This document shows, piece by piece, positions 27,604 to 36,838 of a DNA stretch of 64,000 bases (positions are counted from its first letter, which is position 1; the number at the start of each line of letters is the position of its first letter). Under the pieces are notes generated by a model that did no database searches, was not told where the DNA came from, and saw only the letters and a program-made list of their open reading frames with translations. The DNA comes from Mobilisporobacter senegalensis (lineage in GTDB: Bacteria; Bacillota; Clostridia; Lachnospirales; Lachnospiraceae): the NCBI RefSeq assembly GCF_003752155.1, contig NZ_RJVG01000004.1:1-64000 (forward strand), read 5' to 3'. Both the position numbers and the translations under genes were made by a program.

Positions 27604-28899
27604 ATGATTATTCATGTAGTGCAATCTGGAGAAACAATTTATTCCATAGCCGAAAATTATGATGTATCTGCAATAAGATTAATGCAGGAAAACGGTATTG
27701 ATTCCCCTGATAATTTAGTTCCTGGCCAGACGATTGTAATTTTATATCCAGAACAGACATATATCGTAAAAGAGGGTGACACCTTGTTAGGAATTGCTGA
27801 AGCACATGGTGTTTCAGTAATTCAGTTATTAAGAAATAATCCCTATCTGTCTAATAGAGAATCTATTTATCCCGGAGAAACTATCGTTATAAACTATCAG
27901 GGTGAAAAAATCATGACAATTTCTATCAATGGTTATGCTTATCCTTTCATTAATAGATCAATATTAAAAGAAACGTTACCATATCTGACTTATTTAACGG
28001 TATTTAATTATAATATCACTCCTACAGGAGAACTAATTGACATTCCTGATGAAGAAATCATTCAAATAGCAAAGGATTTCGGTGTAGCTCCAATCATGTT
28101 AGTCACGACTTTAACAGAACAGGGAACCTTTAGCAGTGAGATTGCACGTAATATCCTTCAAAATGAAGATTTGCAGGATCATTTAATAGATAATATCCTC
28201 TCCGTATTAAAAGAAAAAGGATATTATGGAGTGAATCTTGATTTTCAACATATACTTCCGGAAGATCAACATCTCTTTGTGGATTTTATTACTAAGGCAG
28301 GTGCCCGATTACATGAGGAAGGTTTTCATCTGATCATCACACTGACTCCTGTGACACTGGAAACAGAAAATGGATTATTTTATACTGATTTCGACTATAC
28401 CAGTATTGCCCAGGCTGCCGACCAGATTATGCTTCTATCTTATCAATGGGGCTACTTCTTTGGTCCTCCTGCCACTACTATAACACCCTTTAATACAGTA
28501 ATATCAAATTTGGAGTATAGTATAACACTGATACCTCCTGATAAAACAAATATAGGAATACCAATCATTGCTTATGATTGGCAGCTTCCATATATGGAGA
28601 ATATTTCAAGAGCCTATTCTCTTAGCTATTGTTCCGCTATTTCGTTAGCTGCTCAGACAGGATCCACTATTATGTATGATGAAACCTATCAGGCAGCTTA
28701 TTTTAGCTATATTGAAGAGGGTCCCTCTGAAAAAACAGAGCATATCGTATGGTTTAAAGATGCAAGAAGTATTGATGTTTTACTTAGCCTTATCCCTCAA
28801 TATGGTTTGAAGGGCATTGGAGTCTGGAATATTTTATGTGAATTTCCACAAATGTGGCTTGTGATCAATTCCCAATATGATATTGCACAAGTATTATGA
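27604..28899 (+). CDS. LysM-LysM-GH18 protein (YaaH/SleL-like spore family) with catalytic Glu replaced by Gln
   Basis: The 431-residue protein opens with two LysM modules (IHVVQSGETIYSIAENYDVS; TYIVKEGDTLLGIAEAHGVS) that bind peptidoglycan, then a GH18 TIM barrel (about 105-431). No signal peptide is present, as in spore-coat/cortex YaaH-type proteins that are made in the mother cell. The GH18 motif that is normally DxxDxDxE reads YYGVNLDFQHILPED: Gln 215 (CAA, 28246) stands where the catalytic Glu is expected. It may therefore bind but not cut cortex glycan, or use another residue. I chose the ATG at 27604 because it matches the paralog's MIIHVVQSGET start. Confidence 0.88.
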   Translation: MIIHVVQSGETIYSIAENYDVSAIRLMQENGIDSPDNLVPGQTIVILYPEQTYIVKEGDTLLGIAEAHGVSVIQLLRNNPYLSNRESIYPGETIVINYQGEKIMTISINGYAYPFINRSILKETLPYLTYLTVFNYNITPTGELIDIPDEEIIQIAKDFGVAPIMLVTTLTEQGTFSSEIARNILQNEDLQDHLIDNILSVLKEKGYYGVNLDFQHILPEDQHLFVDFITKAGARLHEEGFHLIITLTPVTLETENGLFYTDFDYTSIAQAADQIMLLSYQWGYFFGPPATTITPFNTVISNLEYSITLIPPDKTNIGIPIIAYDWQLPYMENISRAYSLSYCSAISLAAQTGSTIMYDETYQAAYFSYIEEGPSEKTEHIVWFKDARSIDVLLSLIPQYGLKGIGVWNILCEFPQMWLVINSQYDIAQVL

Positions 28900-28910
28900 A
28901 ATTATTACTA

Positions 28911-28958
28911 ACAAAAAAAAGAGAGTTTATTATATCACAAATAAATTCTCTGTTTTTT
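28911..28958. terminator. Bidirectional terminator between the LysM/GH18 gene and the nif operon
   Basis: AGAGAGTTTATT and AATAAATTCTCT pair (12 base pairs) with eight A residues on one side and six T residues on the other. It ends the LysM/GH18 transcript on the plus strand and probably the nif operon on the minus strand. Confidence 0.87.
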
Positions 28959-29017
28959 ATGTACCTATTACATGTAAATTTTCTATCTTGTTTCTATATT
29001 CCCTTAATAATTCCACA

Positions 29018-29263
29018 TCATAATATTTGTGGATAGTGTTTCTGAAGTTTTCTTATATCAAGTTCATATACGTTTATTTCATCTGTTTCATATGGCAAAA
29101 TAGGATAGCTTTCTTTAATATCCTCTTCCATATCTTCTCCCCTTTGTCTATTATTCTTCTTATTGTCATTCTTCTTATTATCTTTTTTATTAGTAAAAAA
29201 TAACTCTGATATGATTTTATCCTCATTATGATGAAAAAATCCTTCCATTCGAATAATATTCAT
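29018..29263 (-). CDS. Small charged protein at the 3' end of the nif operon, unknown function
   Basis: The 81-residue protein begins 2 bases after the nifV(alpha) stop, with AAGGGAG about 10 bases before its ATG. It has a Lys/Asn/Asp repeat (KKDNKKNDNKKNN, about residues 26-38) and an acidic C-terminal part ending RKLQKHYPQIL. No hydrophobic helix or cysteine motif is seen. I do not recognise it. Position suggests it is cotranscribed with the nif genes; it could be an accessory factor or an unrelated reading frame. Confidence 0.55.
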   Translation of the reverse strand: MNIIRMEGFFHHNEDKIISELFFTNKKDNKKNDNKKNNRQRGEDMEEDIKESYPILPYETDEINVYELDIRKLQKHYPQIL

Positions 29264-29265
29264 TC

Positions 29266-30072
29266 TTACATAGCTCCCTTCAATACAGTATAACTTTGTT
29301 TTTCCACCTCTCTTATCTGTTTTCTATTCATTGCAAATTGAAATATGGATTCACTTGCATGAATAAAATCGTAGAAATTACAGTTGCCAGTTCTTTCTCC
29401 AATACCAAATAAGGTACAGTCTATATAGTCTGCACCTGCTTTGGCTCCTATAATTGAATTTGCAACTGCCATACCTAAATCATTATGTACATGCATTTCA
29501 ATTTTTATATCTGTATGAGCTTTTATTGTTTCTACGATTTCTTTTGTTCTATTTGGTATTAGGATTCCCACTGTATCTGCCACACGAATTGTATTTACTC
29601 CAGCTTTTTTAAGCTCTTTTATCAGAGATAAAATAAATCCCAGATCCGCTCTTGATGCATCTTCTAAACCAACTGTCACATCAATATTATGGTTTTGAGC
29701 TAATTCAACACAGCATAAAATATTTTTTTGAACCCAGATTTTATTTTTCTTGAGTTTACTATAAATCTGAACATAGGATACAGGAACTCCGATATGGATA
29801 ATATCAGGATTGCATTGAATAGATTGTTTCACATCATTTATATTCATGCGGCTCCATACAGAAATTTTTGCATTCTTTCTAGTTTCAATGATTCTACTAA
29901 TTCCTTCTATTTCTTTATCACCCAGACATGGAATACCTGCTTCGATCTCATATATACCTATATTATCCAAAAGCTTTGCAATCTTTAATTTATCCTCTAT
30001 TCCAAGTGCGATTCCAGGACTTTGCTCCCCATCCCTTAATGTTGTATCAATAATATGTTTGAATTCTTTCAT
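29266..30072 (-). CDS. nifV(alpha): Homocitrate synthase, alpha subunit (split NifV)
   Basis: The 268-residue TIM-barrel protein has the DRE-TIM signature HIIDTTLRDGEQSPGIAL, the HVHNDLGMAVANSI metal-binding block (HxH), and DCTLFGIGERTGNC. It should supply the catalytic barrel that joins acetyl-CoA and 2-oxoglutarate to make homocitrate for FeMo-co. It ends where a full NifV would enter its C-terminal domains; those are in the next gene, as in C. pasteurianum. The ATG at 30072 (AAGGTG upstream) is preferred to a TTG two codons earlier. It overlaps nifV(omega) by 26 bases, which suggests coupling. Confidence 0.88.
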   Translation of the reverse strand: MKEFKHIIDTTLRDGEQSPGIALGIEDKLKIAKLLDNIGIYEIEAGIPCLGDKEIEGISRIIETRKNAKISVWSRMNINDVKQSIQCNPDIIHIGVPVSYVQIYSKLKKNKIWVQKNILCCVELAQNHNIDVTVGLEDASRADLGFILSLIKELKKAGVNTIRVADTVGILIPNRTKEIVETIKAHTDIKIEMHVHNDLGMAVANSIIGAKAGADYIDCTLFGIGERTGNCNFYDFIHASESIFQFAMNRKQIREVEKQSYTVLKGAM

Positions 30073-31030
30073 TCCCAATCACCTTGATGACAATCCTTTC
30101 AAATTCTTGATCATTTAGACTTTTTCTATTTAATGTACAAGTTTCTTTAATCAAATATAATATCTCATTAAGATTACTGTCTATGGGAATCGGCATATTT
30201 AATTCTTCCAGCTTTAACTTAATTGCTTTCATACCCGAATGCTTTCCAATTACAAATTCTGTTTTTCCTCCAACCCACCCCGGCTGATAAGCCTCATATG
30301 TATCAGGATTCTTATGCAAACCATCTGCATGAATTCCAGCCTCAACCTGGAATATGTTTTTACCTAATATCGGCTTTTTATTTCCGATACAACTATTGGT
30401 AATCCTTTCATAAATTTGCTTCAATTGAGGTAATACAGTTAGATCCCGATTGGGCTTGTGTCTGATTGCTAAACGAAGGGCCATGATAACTTCCTCAGTA
30501 GCCCCATTATTCTTATGCCCTGCAAAGCTGGTGGTAATATCTGTCCCTGAGTTCAAGACCCATTGTAAGGCTAGAGCACTTGCACAACCGTAAGTATTTT
30601 CCGGGCAGAAATTGATTTTACTTTTGGATAATATTTTTTTTATTTCGTTCATTGTTCTATCATAGGATTCACAAATCAAATCATCAAGTCCAACAATACG
30701 TAATTCTCTGTATTCTGTAAGTGCCCTAAGCTTTACAATCTCTCTTGCATCATTCATTTGTACTTCATGAATAACTGTATCCTGATTTATTGTGCAATTA
30801 GTTACATATTTGTAGAAACCAGGATATTTATTTATCTCATCTGCATACTCAACATTAAGAATATATTTACCTTCTTTCGGAAGCAGTTCCATTCTCTCGT
30901 ATGCAGCAATTGAGAACTCTACTACATCAACCCCTATTGTAAAAAGCAAATTACAAAAAGTATATAAATCCTCTTTTGATGGCAAGCAATCATCGAATGC
31001 AGTCAATGTATTATCAATAATCCGTATCAC
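30047..31030 (-). CDS. nifV(omega): Homocitrate synthase, omega subunit (split NifV)
   Basis: The 327-residue protein begins with a degenerate barrel half (IRIIDNTLTAFDD, where the Arg-Asp-Gly-Glu motif is lost) and ends with the regions that lie C-terminal to the barrel in isopropylmalate/homocitrate synthases (NIFQVEAGIHADGLHKNP, GKTEFVIGKHSGMKA). This matches the omega partner of the split homocitrate synthase of C. pasteurianum. The start is a GTG at 31030 with GAGGGAG upstream. It should be inactive alone and act with the alpha subunit. Confidence 0.86.
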   Translation of the reverse strand: MIRIIDNTLTAFDDCLPSKEDLYTFCNLLFTIGVDVVEFSIAAYERMELLPKEGKYILNVEYADEINKYPGFYKYVTNCTINQDTVIHEVQMNDAREIVKLRALTEYRELRIVGLDDLICESYDRTMNEIKKILSKSKINFCPENTYGCASALALQWVLNSGTDITTSFAGHKNNGATEEVIMALRLAIRHKPNRDLTVLPQLKQIYERITNSCIGNKKPILGKNIFQVEAGIHADGLHKNPDTYEAYQPGWVGGKTEFVIGKHSGMKAIKLKLEELNMPIPIDSNLNEILYLIKETCTLNRKSLNDQEFERIVIKVIGNERIQTYY

Positions 31031-31053
31031 TTTACCAACTCCCTCAGAATAAA

Positions 31054-31362
31054 CTATAATAATAATTCATTAACAACATTTCCTCCTTCAATATGCTGTT
31101 CTACTATCTTTTCAATATCATCTATACTAACATTGCCATACCATATACCTTCTGGATAAACAACTACAACAGGCCCTTTCTCACATATACCAAAACACCC
31201 TGTATTTGTTATCATTATTTCTCCTGATAAATCTCTGTCTTCTATCTCTTCCATAAATCTCTGAATGATACCCACTGATTCTTTTGAAAAGCAATAACCC
31301 TTTTGCTGTCCATTTATTCTACAACTAGTGCAGACAAAAATATGATGCTTTAGCTCTACCAT
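31054..31362 (-). CDS. [2Fe-2S] ferredoxin, thioredoxin-like fold (C. pasteurianum 2FeFd type)
   Basis: The 102-residue protein begins MVELKHHIFVCTSCRINGQQ and has Cys 11, 14, 24, 56 and 60; the last pair lies in TGCFGIC, followed by GPVVVVYPEGIWYGNV. This is the thioredoxin-like [2Fe-2S] ferredoxin type known from C. pasteurianum, where it interacts with the MoFe protein. Its place inside the nif operon, 23 bases after nifN-B, supports a role in nitrogenase electron transfer or maturation rather than in NuoE-type hydrogenase. Confidence 0.92.
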   Translation of the reverse strand: MVELKHHIFVCTSCRINGQQKGYCFSKESVGIIQRFMEEIEDRDLSGEIMITNTGCFGICEKGPVVVVYPEGIWYGNVSIDDIEKIVEQHIEGGNVVNELLL

Positions 31363-31385
31363 GAATTTCCCTCCTTAAAATAGAA

Positions 31386-34079
31386 TTAGCCGATCTTTTT
31401 ATAATCTGAAAAATTAGATATCACCTTTTTCACAGAATCCTCTATTCTATCGTAGGTTGTAAAAACCTGAATACCCTTTTCTTTTAGTTTTCTCTTTGGT
31501 GCTTCTCCAATTCTCATAGTAATTACTGCCACGCAGTCTCCTATTGAATGAATTATCATAGCTATTTTATCCTCATGATCACCACATTCTTCATTACCAG
31601 TACAATATTTATCAATTTTTCTCTTCTCCAATAATACCGCATTTCCTTGGTAATATTCATATATATATAATTCTGTTACCTGACCAAAATGCTGATCCAC
31701 ATTAATCCCACTTTTCGTAGTTACCGCGACTCTAATCGAAGAATCATTTAAATTCTGTTTAGGTATATCTCTTACTTTCTCTGAATTATGGCATTTACTA
31801 TATTCAATGGATATATCATTCCCTAATGTTCCGATTGCATCTGCACGACATTGTTTACAATGATACATCTGAGGCAGGATTTCTTCACATTGTTTACGCA
31901 TTGCCATAATTTCTTTATTATTTACTAATGGGAGAGATTCAAATTCACTTCCCTGAACTGGAATCAACCGCATAATATTAGTAATTGTGGCACCAATTTT
32001 TTTCACTTTATTTACCACTTCCGGTATGTGATTGTCATTGATTCCTTTAATCATTACAATATTGACTTTGCATATGATTCCTTTTGAGGTAAGCATCTTA
32101 ATACCAGAGAGCTGATTTGTCATAAGAATGGCCGCTGCTATTTCTCCGAAATAACGTACCCCCATATAGTCTACATATTTATATATTTTAGCTCCTAATT
32201 TAGGTTCCACCGCATTCATGGTCACAGTCACATGGGATACCCCTAATTCAATTAGTTCATTAGCATATTGTGGAAGCATTAATCCATTGGTAGATAAACA
32301 AAATGTGATATCTTTATCTTCATTACGTATGTATTCTAATGTCTTTTTTGTTTCTTCAAAATTAGCTAAGGCATCCCCTGGTCCAGCAATTCCTATTACA
32401 GACAGGTTAGGTACTCTCTCCTTCACTTCCAAATATTTTTCACAAGCTTCTTCTGGAGTTAGTATCTTTGTAGTAACTCCCGGTCTGCTTTCATTGGGAC
32501 AATCATATTTTCTAACACAGTAGTTGCAGCTGATATTACATTTTGGTGCAATGGGAAGATGCATTCTGGCATAATTATGTGCACCACAATTGTAACAAGG
32601 ATGGGTATCCGTCTTATCAGCAATCGTTTTATATTTGGGGGATATTTCCTTTTGTGAATTCATCTCCTGATTGATCTGATCCACTTCTTTCAGATTGATG
32701 ATACTGCCCTTATAATACTTATGATATAATTCTTCTCGAAAACCAGCCTCTTTCTTTGCCAATATTGCATTAGATATTTCATCTAAAAAGATAAGAGCAC
32801 CTTCGTATCCAATGGTACGTACTCTTTGGCCTCCAACACGATCGTGAATTGGAAAACTTCTTCGTACAAGGTCAATCTTTAATTTTTCTGCTATTCTTCT
32901 TCCATCAGAATTACCAATTAATATATTTACATTCAATTCCCTTGCCAGTTCTTCAATAGTCCCAAAGTCTACGTCATCTAAGATTTCATAGCGATCAATC
33001 AATTGATAATCTGCAATTTCTCCAATTTCTTTTTTTATCATTTCCTTAAGTTTCTCGCTTTTAGAACCAGTAGCAGCAATCAATGGCATAATACCGTTTT
33101 CCACACATAAACGTACTGTACTGTATACAAAATCTGGTTCCCCGTAAATGGCAGCTTTTGCCTCGCCATTATATTTATGAGAATCTACCATTGCATCCAG
33201 GAATCGCCCCCGTTCTTTTTGTATCTTCTCTAATGTTTCTTTCCCTGATATTTCTGATAATATTTCAAGTAAAATATCATTATCTCTTAAACTAACCGGA
33301 AGATTTAACTTCTTATAAGGAACCTGATATTGCTCATATAAATACTCTGCCACAGAAGGGTTTTCATTAGTGAAACTTGATAATTCAAGAGTGAATTTTG
33401 CTCCTGCCATCCTTTTAATATCTTTCATAGATGTTCCATATTCAGGAAGTTTCTGATAAATGTGACTATGAACTCCATCCAGATTTTCTGACAAATCGGG
33501 AAGTAATATGTAATCTATAGAAAAACTTTCTAACAATTCTTTTAAATACCTTGCATCTCCAGGAGAAAGGATACTGGTAATTATATTAACTTTATTATTC
33601 TTTCTTGTATCCATCTTAGTAGATTTTACAATTTCATATAAAGCTTTCATATACCCTTCAAATTGAGTCCCCTCATAACCGGCAGATAATACTGGAATAA
33701 TTTTTATCTTCTGATATTCTGGATTGCAATAATAGAATTTATCAATCATTCGTACAATATCTTCTCCTATGGTTTCAGCAAGACAGGTTGTAATTACTCC
33801 GATGACTTCTGGTTCATACACTTGAATTAAATTTTTAAGACCCATAATAAGATTCTTTTCGCCTCCATATACTGTTCCTTCTTCTGTTAACGAGGAAGAA
33901 GCAATATCTACTGGCTCATTATAATGAGTAGCCATATGCCTTCTTATATAAGTACTACACCCTTGGGAGCCATGGAGAATAGATATACATTTTTGTATCC
34001 CATAAAAAGCAGTAACCGCTCCCATAGGCATACACATTTTACAAGGATTTACGTTTAAATTAACCAATGTTCCTCTCAT
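31386..34079 (-). CDS. nifN-B: NifN-NifB fusion (FeMo-cofactor scaffold plus NifB-co radical SAM synthase, with NifX-like tail)
   Basis: This 897-residue protein has three parts. Residues 1 to about 440 are NifN-like (VNPCKMCMPMGAVTAFYGI, LHGSQGCSTYIRRH, TTCLAETIGEDI). From about 495 is NifB, with HPCYNCGAHN and the radical-SAM cluster motif CNISCNYC near residue 515, then CKQCRADAIG. Residues about 790-897 are a NifX/NafY-like domain (VDQHFGQVTELYIYEY). NifB makes the 8Fe core, which NifEN then matures, so fusion joins two consecutive steps. C. pasteurianum also has nifN-B. The start at 34079 has AAAGGAGG close upstream; a GTG 14 codons earlier overlaps nifE. Confidence 0.94.
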   Translation of the reverse strand: MRGTLVNLNVNPCKMCMPMGAVTAFYGIQKCISILHGSQGCSTYIRRHMATHYNEPVDIASSSLTEEGTVYGGEKNLIMGLKNLIQVYEPEVIGVITTCLAETIGEDIVRMIDKFYYCNPEYQKIKIIPVLSAGYEGTQFEGYMKALYEIVKSTKMDTRKNNKVNIITSILSPGDARYLKELLESFSIDYILLPDLSENLDGVHSHIYQKLPEYGTSMKDIKRMAGAKFTLELSSFTNENPSVAEYLYEQYQVPYKKLNLPVSLRDNDILLEILSEISGKETLEKIQKERGRFLDAMVDSHKYNGEAKAAIYGEPDFVYSTVRLCVENGIMPLIAATGSKSEKLKEMIKKEIGEIADYQLIDRYEILDDVDFGTIEELARELNVNILIGNSDGRRIAEKLKIDLVRRSFPIHDRVGGQRVRTIGYEGALIFLDEISNAILAKKEAGFREELYHKYYKGSIINLKEVDQINQEMNSQKEISPKYKTIADKTDTHPCYNCGAHNYARMHLPIAPKCNISCNYCVRKYDCPNESRPGVTTKILTPEEACEKYLEVKERVPNLSVIGIAGPGDALANFEETKKTLEYIRNEDKDITFCLSTNGLMLPQYANELIELGVSHVTVTMNAVEPKLGAKIYKYVDYMGVRYFGEIAAAILMTNQLSGIKMLTSKGIICKVNIVMIKGINDNHIPEVVNKVKKIGATITNIMRLIPVQGSEFESLPLVNNKEIMAMRKQCEEILPQMYHCKQCRADAIGTLGNDISIEYSKCHNSEKVRDIPKQNLNDSSIRVAVTTKSGINVDQHFGQVTELYIYEYYQGNAVLLEKRKIDKYCTGNEECGDHEDKIAMIIHSIGDCVAVITMRIGEAPKRKLKEKGIQVFTTYDRIEDSVKKVISNFSDYKKIG

Positions 34080-34121
34080 ACAACCTCCTTTCTGTAGACA
34101 ATTACCGAATACACAATTCAC

Positions 34122-35456
34122 TTAATGAATATATTTCCATACCGGACTGTTGACACTCCTATTTATTTCTTTCACAAAATTAATTACTCCATCAAAACCG
34201 CTCAGTGGATGCTTTCTTTCATGATTATGATCACAGAAAGCAACTCCAAGTTTATACGCTAATGGTCTTTCTTTTACTCCGCCTACTAAGATATCAGCTC
34301 TCTTTTCTTTTATATATTTCTCTAATTCGGCGGGATTGGCATCGTCAAGAATTACCGTATCTTTGTTAACTATACTTTCTATGATCTCATAATCCTCCTT
34401 TTTCCCTGTCTGAGTTCCAACAACTACAGTTTCCATTCCAAGAGTTTTAAACTGGCGAATTAATGAAATCGCTTTAAAGCCGCCACCCACGTAGATTGCT
34501 GCTTTTTTCCCTTTTAATTTTCCCTTGTAATGAGCTAGAAAAGGCTCTAGTTTCTTAGTCTCTTCTTTGGTAAATTGAAGTGCCCTCTCTTTTGCCGCCT
34601 CATCTTTCATGGTCTTGGCAATTCCTATAAGAGAATTGGTGGTATCTTCGATTCCAAAAAAACTTACTTTAATATAAGGAATTCCCATCTCTTCTTCCAT
34701 TCTTTTCGCCAGATAAGTACTCGATCCTGCGCACTGGACAATATTTAGAGTTGCTGCTGGTGCTTCAATTAAATTGTTATAACTTGCATCTCCGGTAATA
34801 GTAGATATAACGGGTATTCCTATCTTATGAAGGTAATCTTTAATGATCCATATTTCACCTGCCAAGTTAAAATCACCCAATATATTAACTCCTTTTCTTT
34901 TGGCCGGTTTGTGAATTGCAATCAGCTCCATGATGGCATTACATGCCATCTTATAACCTACAGACTTATTACCGGCAAATCCAGGTGATTTCACTGGAAT
35001 TACTCTGATTCCATACTTTAAGGACATTCTTTTACAGACAGCTTCCACATCATCTCCAATAACTCCCACAATGCAGGTAGCATATACAAAAATTAATTTT
35101 GGGTGAAACTTCTTTGCTATCTCTTCAATGGCAGCAATTAATTTCTGCTCTCCTCCAAAGATCACATCCCGTTCTCTTAAATCTGTGGAAAAACTGTTAC
35201 GGTACAAATCATCCCCACTTGTGAGACTGCCTCTGATATCCCATGTATAACTGGCACAGCCTATGGGTCCATGGACTATATGGAACGCATCTGTAATAGG
35301 ATTCAGTACTACTCTTGCACCACAGTATACACAGGCTCTCTGGCTTACAGCTCCTGATATACTGTCCATATCACATTTTATACCATTGCCAGTACATCCT
35401 TCCTGCTTATGTAAGATAAAATCTTTTCTTTCTTCTAAAACACTTGCGTTACCCAT
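34122..35456 (-). CDS. nifE: Nitrogenase FeMo-cofactor assembly protein NifE
   Basis: The 444-residue protein is a NifD homologue that forms the NifEN scaffold. It shows CVYCGARVVLNPITDAFH, VHGPIGCASYTWDIRG and YATCIVGVIGDDV (cysteines that hold the scaffold cluster), and ends in DHNHERKHPLSGFDG. The start was set at the ATG at 35456 with GTGGAG 8 bases upstream. It lies 17 bases after nifK and 42 bases before nifN-B, within one operon. Confidence 0.94.
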   Translation of the reverse strand: MGNASVLEERKDFILHKQEGCTGNGIKCDMDSISGAVSQRACVYCGARVVLNPITDAFHIVHGPIGCASYTWDIRGSLTSGDDLYRNSFSTDLRERDVIFGGEQKLIAAIEEIAKKFHPKLIFVYATCIVGVIGDDVEAVCKRMSLKYGIRVIPVKSPGFAGNKSVGYKMACNAIMELIAIHKPAKRKGVNILGDFNLAGEIWIIKDYLHKIGIPVISTITGDASYNNLIEAPAATLNIVQCAGSSTYLAKRMEEEMGIPYIKVSFFGIEDTTNSLIGIAKTMKDEAAKERALQFTKEETKKLEPFLAHYKGKLKGKKAAIYVGGGFKAISLIRQFKTLGMETVVVGTQTGKKEDYEIIESIVNKDTVILDDANPAELEKYIKEKRADILVGGVKERPLAYKLGVAFCDHNHERKHPLSGFDGVINFVKEINRSVNSPVWKYIH

Positions 35457-35473
35457 AGAATCCACTCCACTCT

Positions 35474-36838
35474 TTACATTATTAATTCAAAATCTTCTTC
35501 TGCACAATCTCTATCCTGCCTATCCATGAGAGCATTAACAATCAATTCCGCTAATCTCATCCCTCCTTTATATCCCACAATTGGCATATAAGAATGCACA
35601 TAGCGGTCTACAATAGGAAAACCTGCTCTTACAAATGGGATATCTTCGGCTCTTGCAATATATTTACCATGAGTGCTCCCAATAAGTAAATCAACACTCT
35701 CTTCTTTTATCCATTGATGTAATTCATATAAATCTCCTGATGATTTTGCCCTACATCCTTCCATTCCAAATTTATGAAATAAACTTTCCGCCTCAGTTTC
35801 AAATCCATCTCCTGGAGTTCCTGTTACTAAATAAGAAGGAATCATTCCCATTTCTAATACAAATTCGCCAATTCCAAGGACCGTATCCGGATCCCCAAAA
35901 ATAGCAACTTTCTTATTATAGGTATAAGGATGAATATCAATCAAAATATCAATCAATTGTCCACGCTCTTCTTCTAGCATATACGGCACTGCTTTTTTTG
36001 ACAGTCCTTGTAAAGTCATAATATAATTATCCGTATTATTGATTCCGATAGGGAGGGATAATGTCTTATATGGCACATTACATTTCTTTTCCAAAGTCAC
36101 AGCAGGTAATTCACTGGCTGCTTTCCCAAGGGCTAATATACTTTCTGAATCACCAAGTTCTATAATTTCTTCTACGGTGGTACCTCCTTTAGGAAACATT
36201 TCAAATTTACCTGTCATTGGACTATCCATAACACCACTTGTATCTGGAAGCATGGTATAAGAAATACCCATTTTATCAGCAATTTTCTTCATTTCCCTCA
36301 TATCTCCCGGATTTACAAAGCCTGGTATAATTGTTACTTTCCCATTCTTTTTTTCTGAAGAAACAGAAAGATATTTTATAAATCCTGAAACCATATTACT
36401 AAAGCCTGTAATATGGGAGCCTTTATAGCTAGGAGTATTCGTATGAACCATATATTTCCCTTCTGGAAGTTCAATATCCTGTATTATTGCATTTAAGTCA
36501 TCCCCAATGGTCTCTGACAAACAGGTCGTATGTACTGCGATAATCTTAGGATTATATATATCAAATATATTTTTTGCTGCTGTCTTTAAGTTACTGCCAC
36601 CACCAAATACGGAAGATCCTTCTGTAAACGAACTAGAAGATGCCATTGCCGGATCTTTAAAATGTCTCGTTAAAAACATTCTGTGGAAAGCGCAGCAACC
36701 TTGTGAACCGTGACTATGAGGCATACATTCATGTACTCCAAGTGCCGCATACATAGCTCCAACAGGCTGACAGGTCTTTGCTGGATTCACTCTAAGCGCA
36801 CTCCTGTCATATTTTTCTTTCTTTGTATAATTTAACAT
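35474..36838 (-). CDS. nifK: Nitrogenase MoFe protein beta subunit NifK
   Basis: The 454-residue protein carries the P-cluster cysteines in NPAKTCQPVGAMYAALG, SHGSQGCCAFHRMF and HTTCLSETIGDDL, and ASSSSFTEGSSVFGG. It lacks the N-terminal extension of about 50 residues found in proteobacterial NifK, as expected for the clostridial type, where the long NifD takes that place. Its start overlaps the nifD stop by 7 bases, so the two subunits are probably made in coupled amounts. Confidence 0.95.
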   Translation of the reverse strand: MLNYTKKEKYDRSALRVNPAKTCQPVGAMYAALGVHECMPHSHGSQGCCAFHRMFLTRHFKDPAMASSSSFTEGSSVFGGGSNLKTAAKNIFDIYNPKIIAVHTTCLSETIGDDLNAIIQDIELPEGKYMVHTNTPSYKGSHITGFSNMVSGFIKYLSVSSEKKNGKVTIIPGFVNPGDMREMKKIADKMGISYTMLPDTSGVMDSPMTGKFEMFPKGGTTVEEIIELGDSESILALGKAASELPAVTLEKKCNVPYKTLSLPIGINNTDNYIMTLQGLSKKAVPYMLEEERGQLIDILIDIHPYTYNKKVAIFGDPDTVLGIGEFVLEMGMIPSYLVTGTPGDGFETEAESLFHKFGMEGCRAKSSGDLYELHQWIKEESVDLLIGSTHGKYIARAEDIPFVRAGFPIVDRYVHSYMPIVGYKGGMRLAELIVNALMDRQDRDCAEEDFELIM

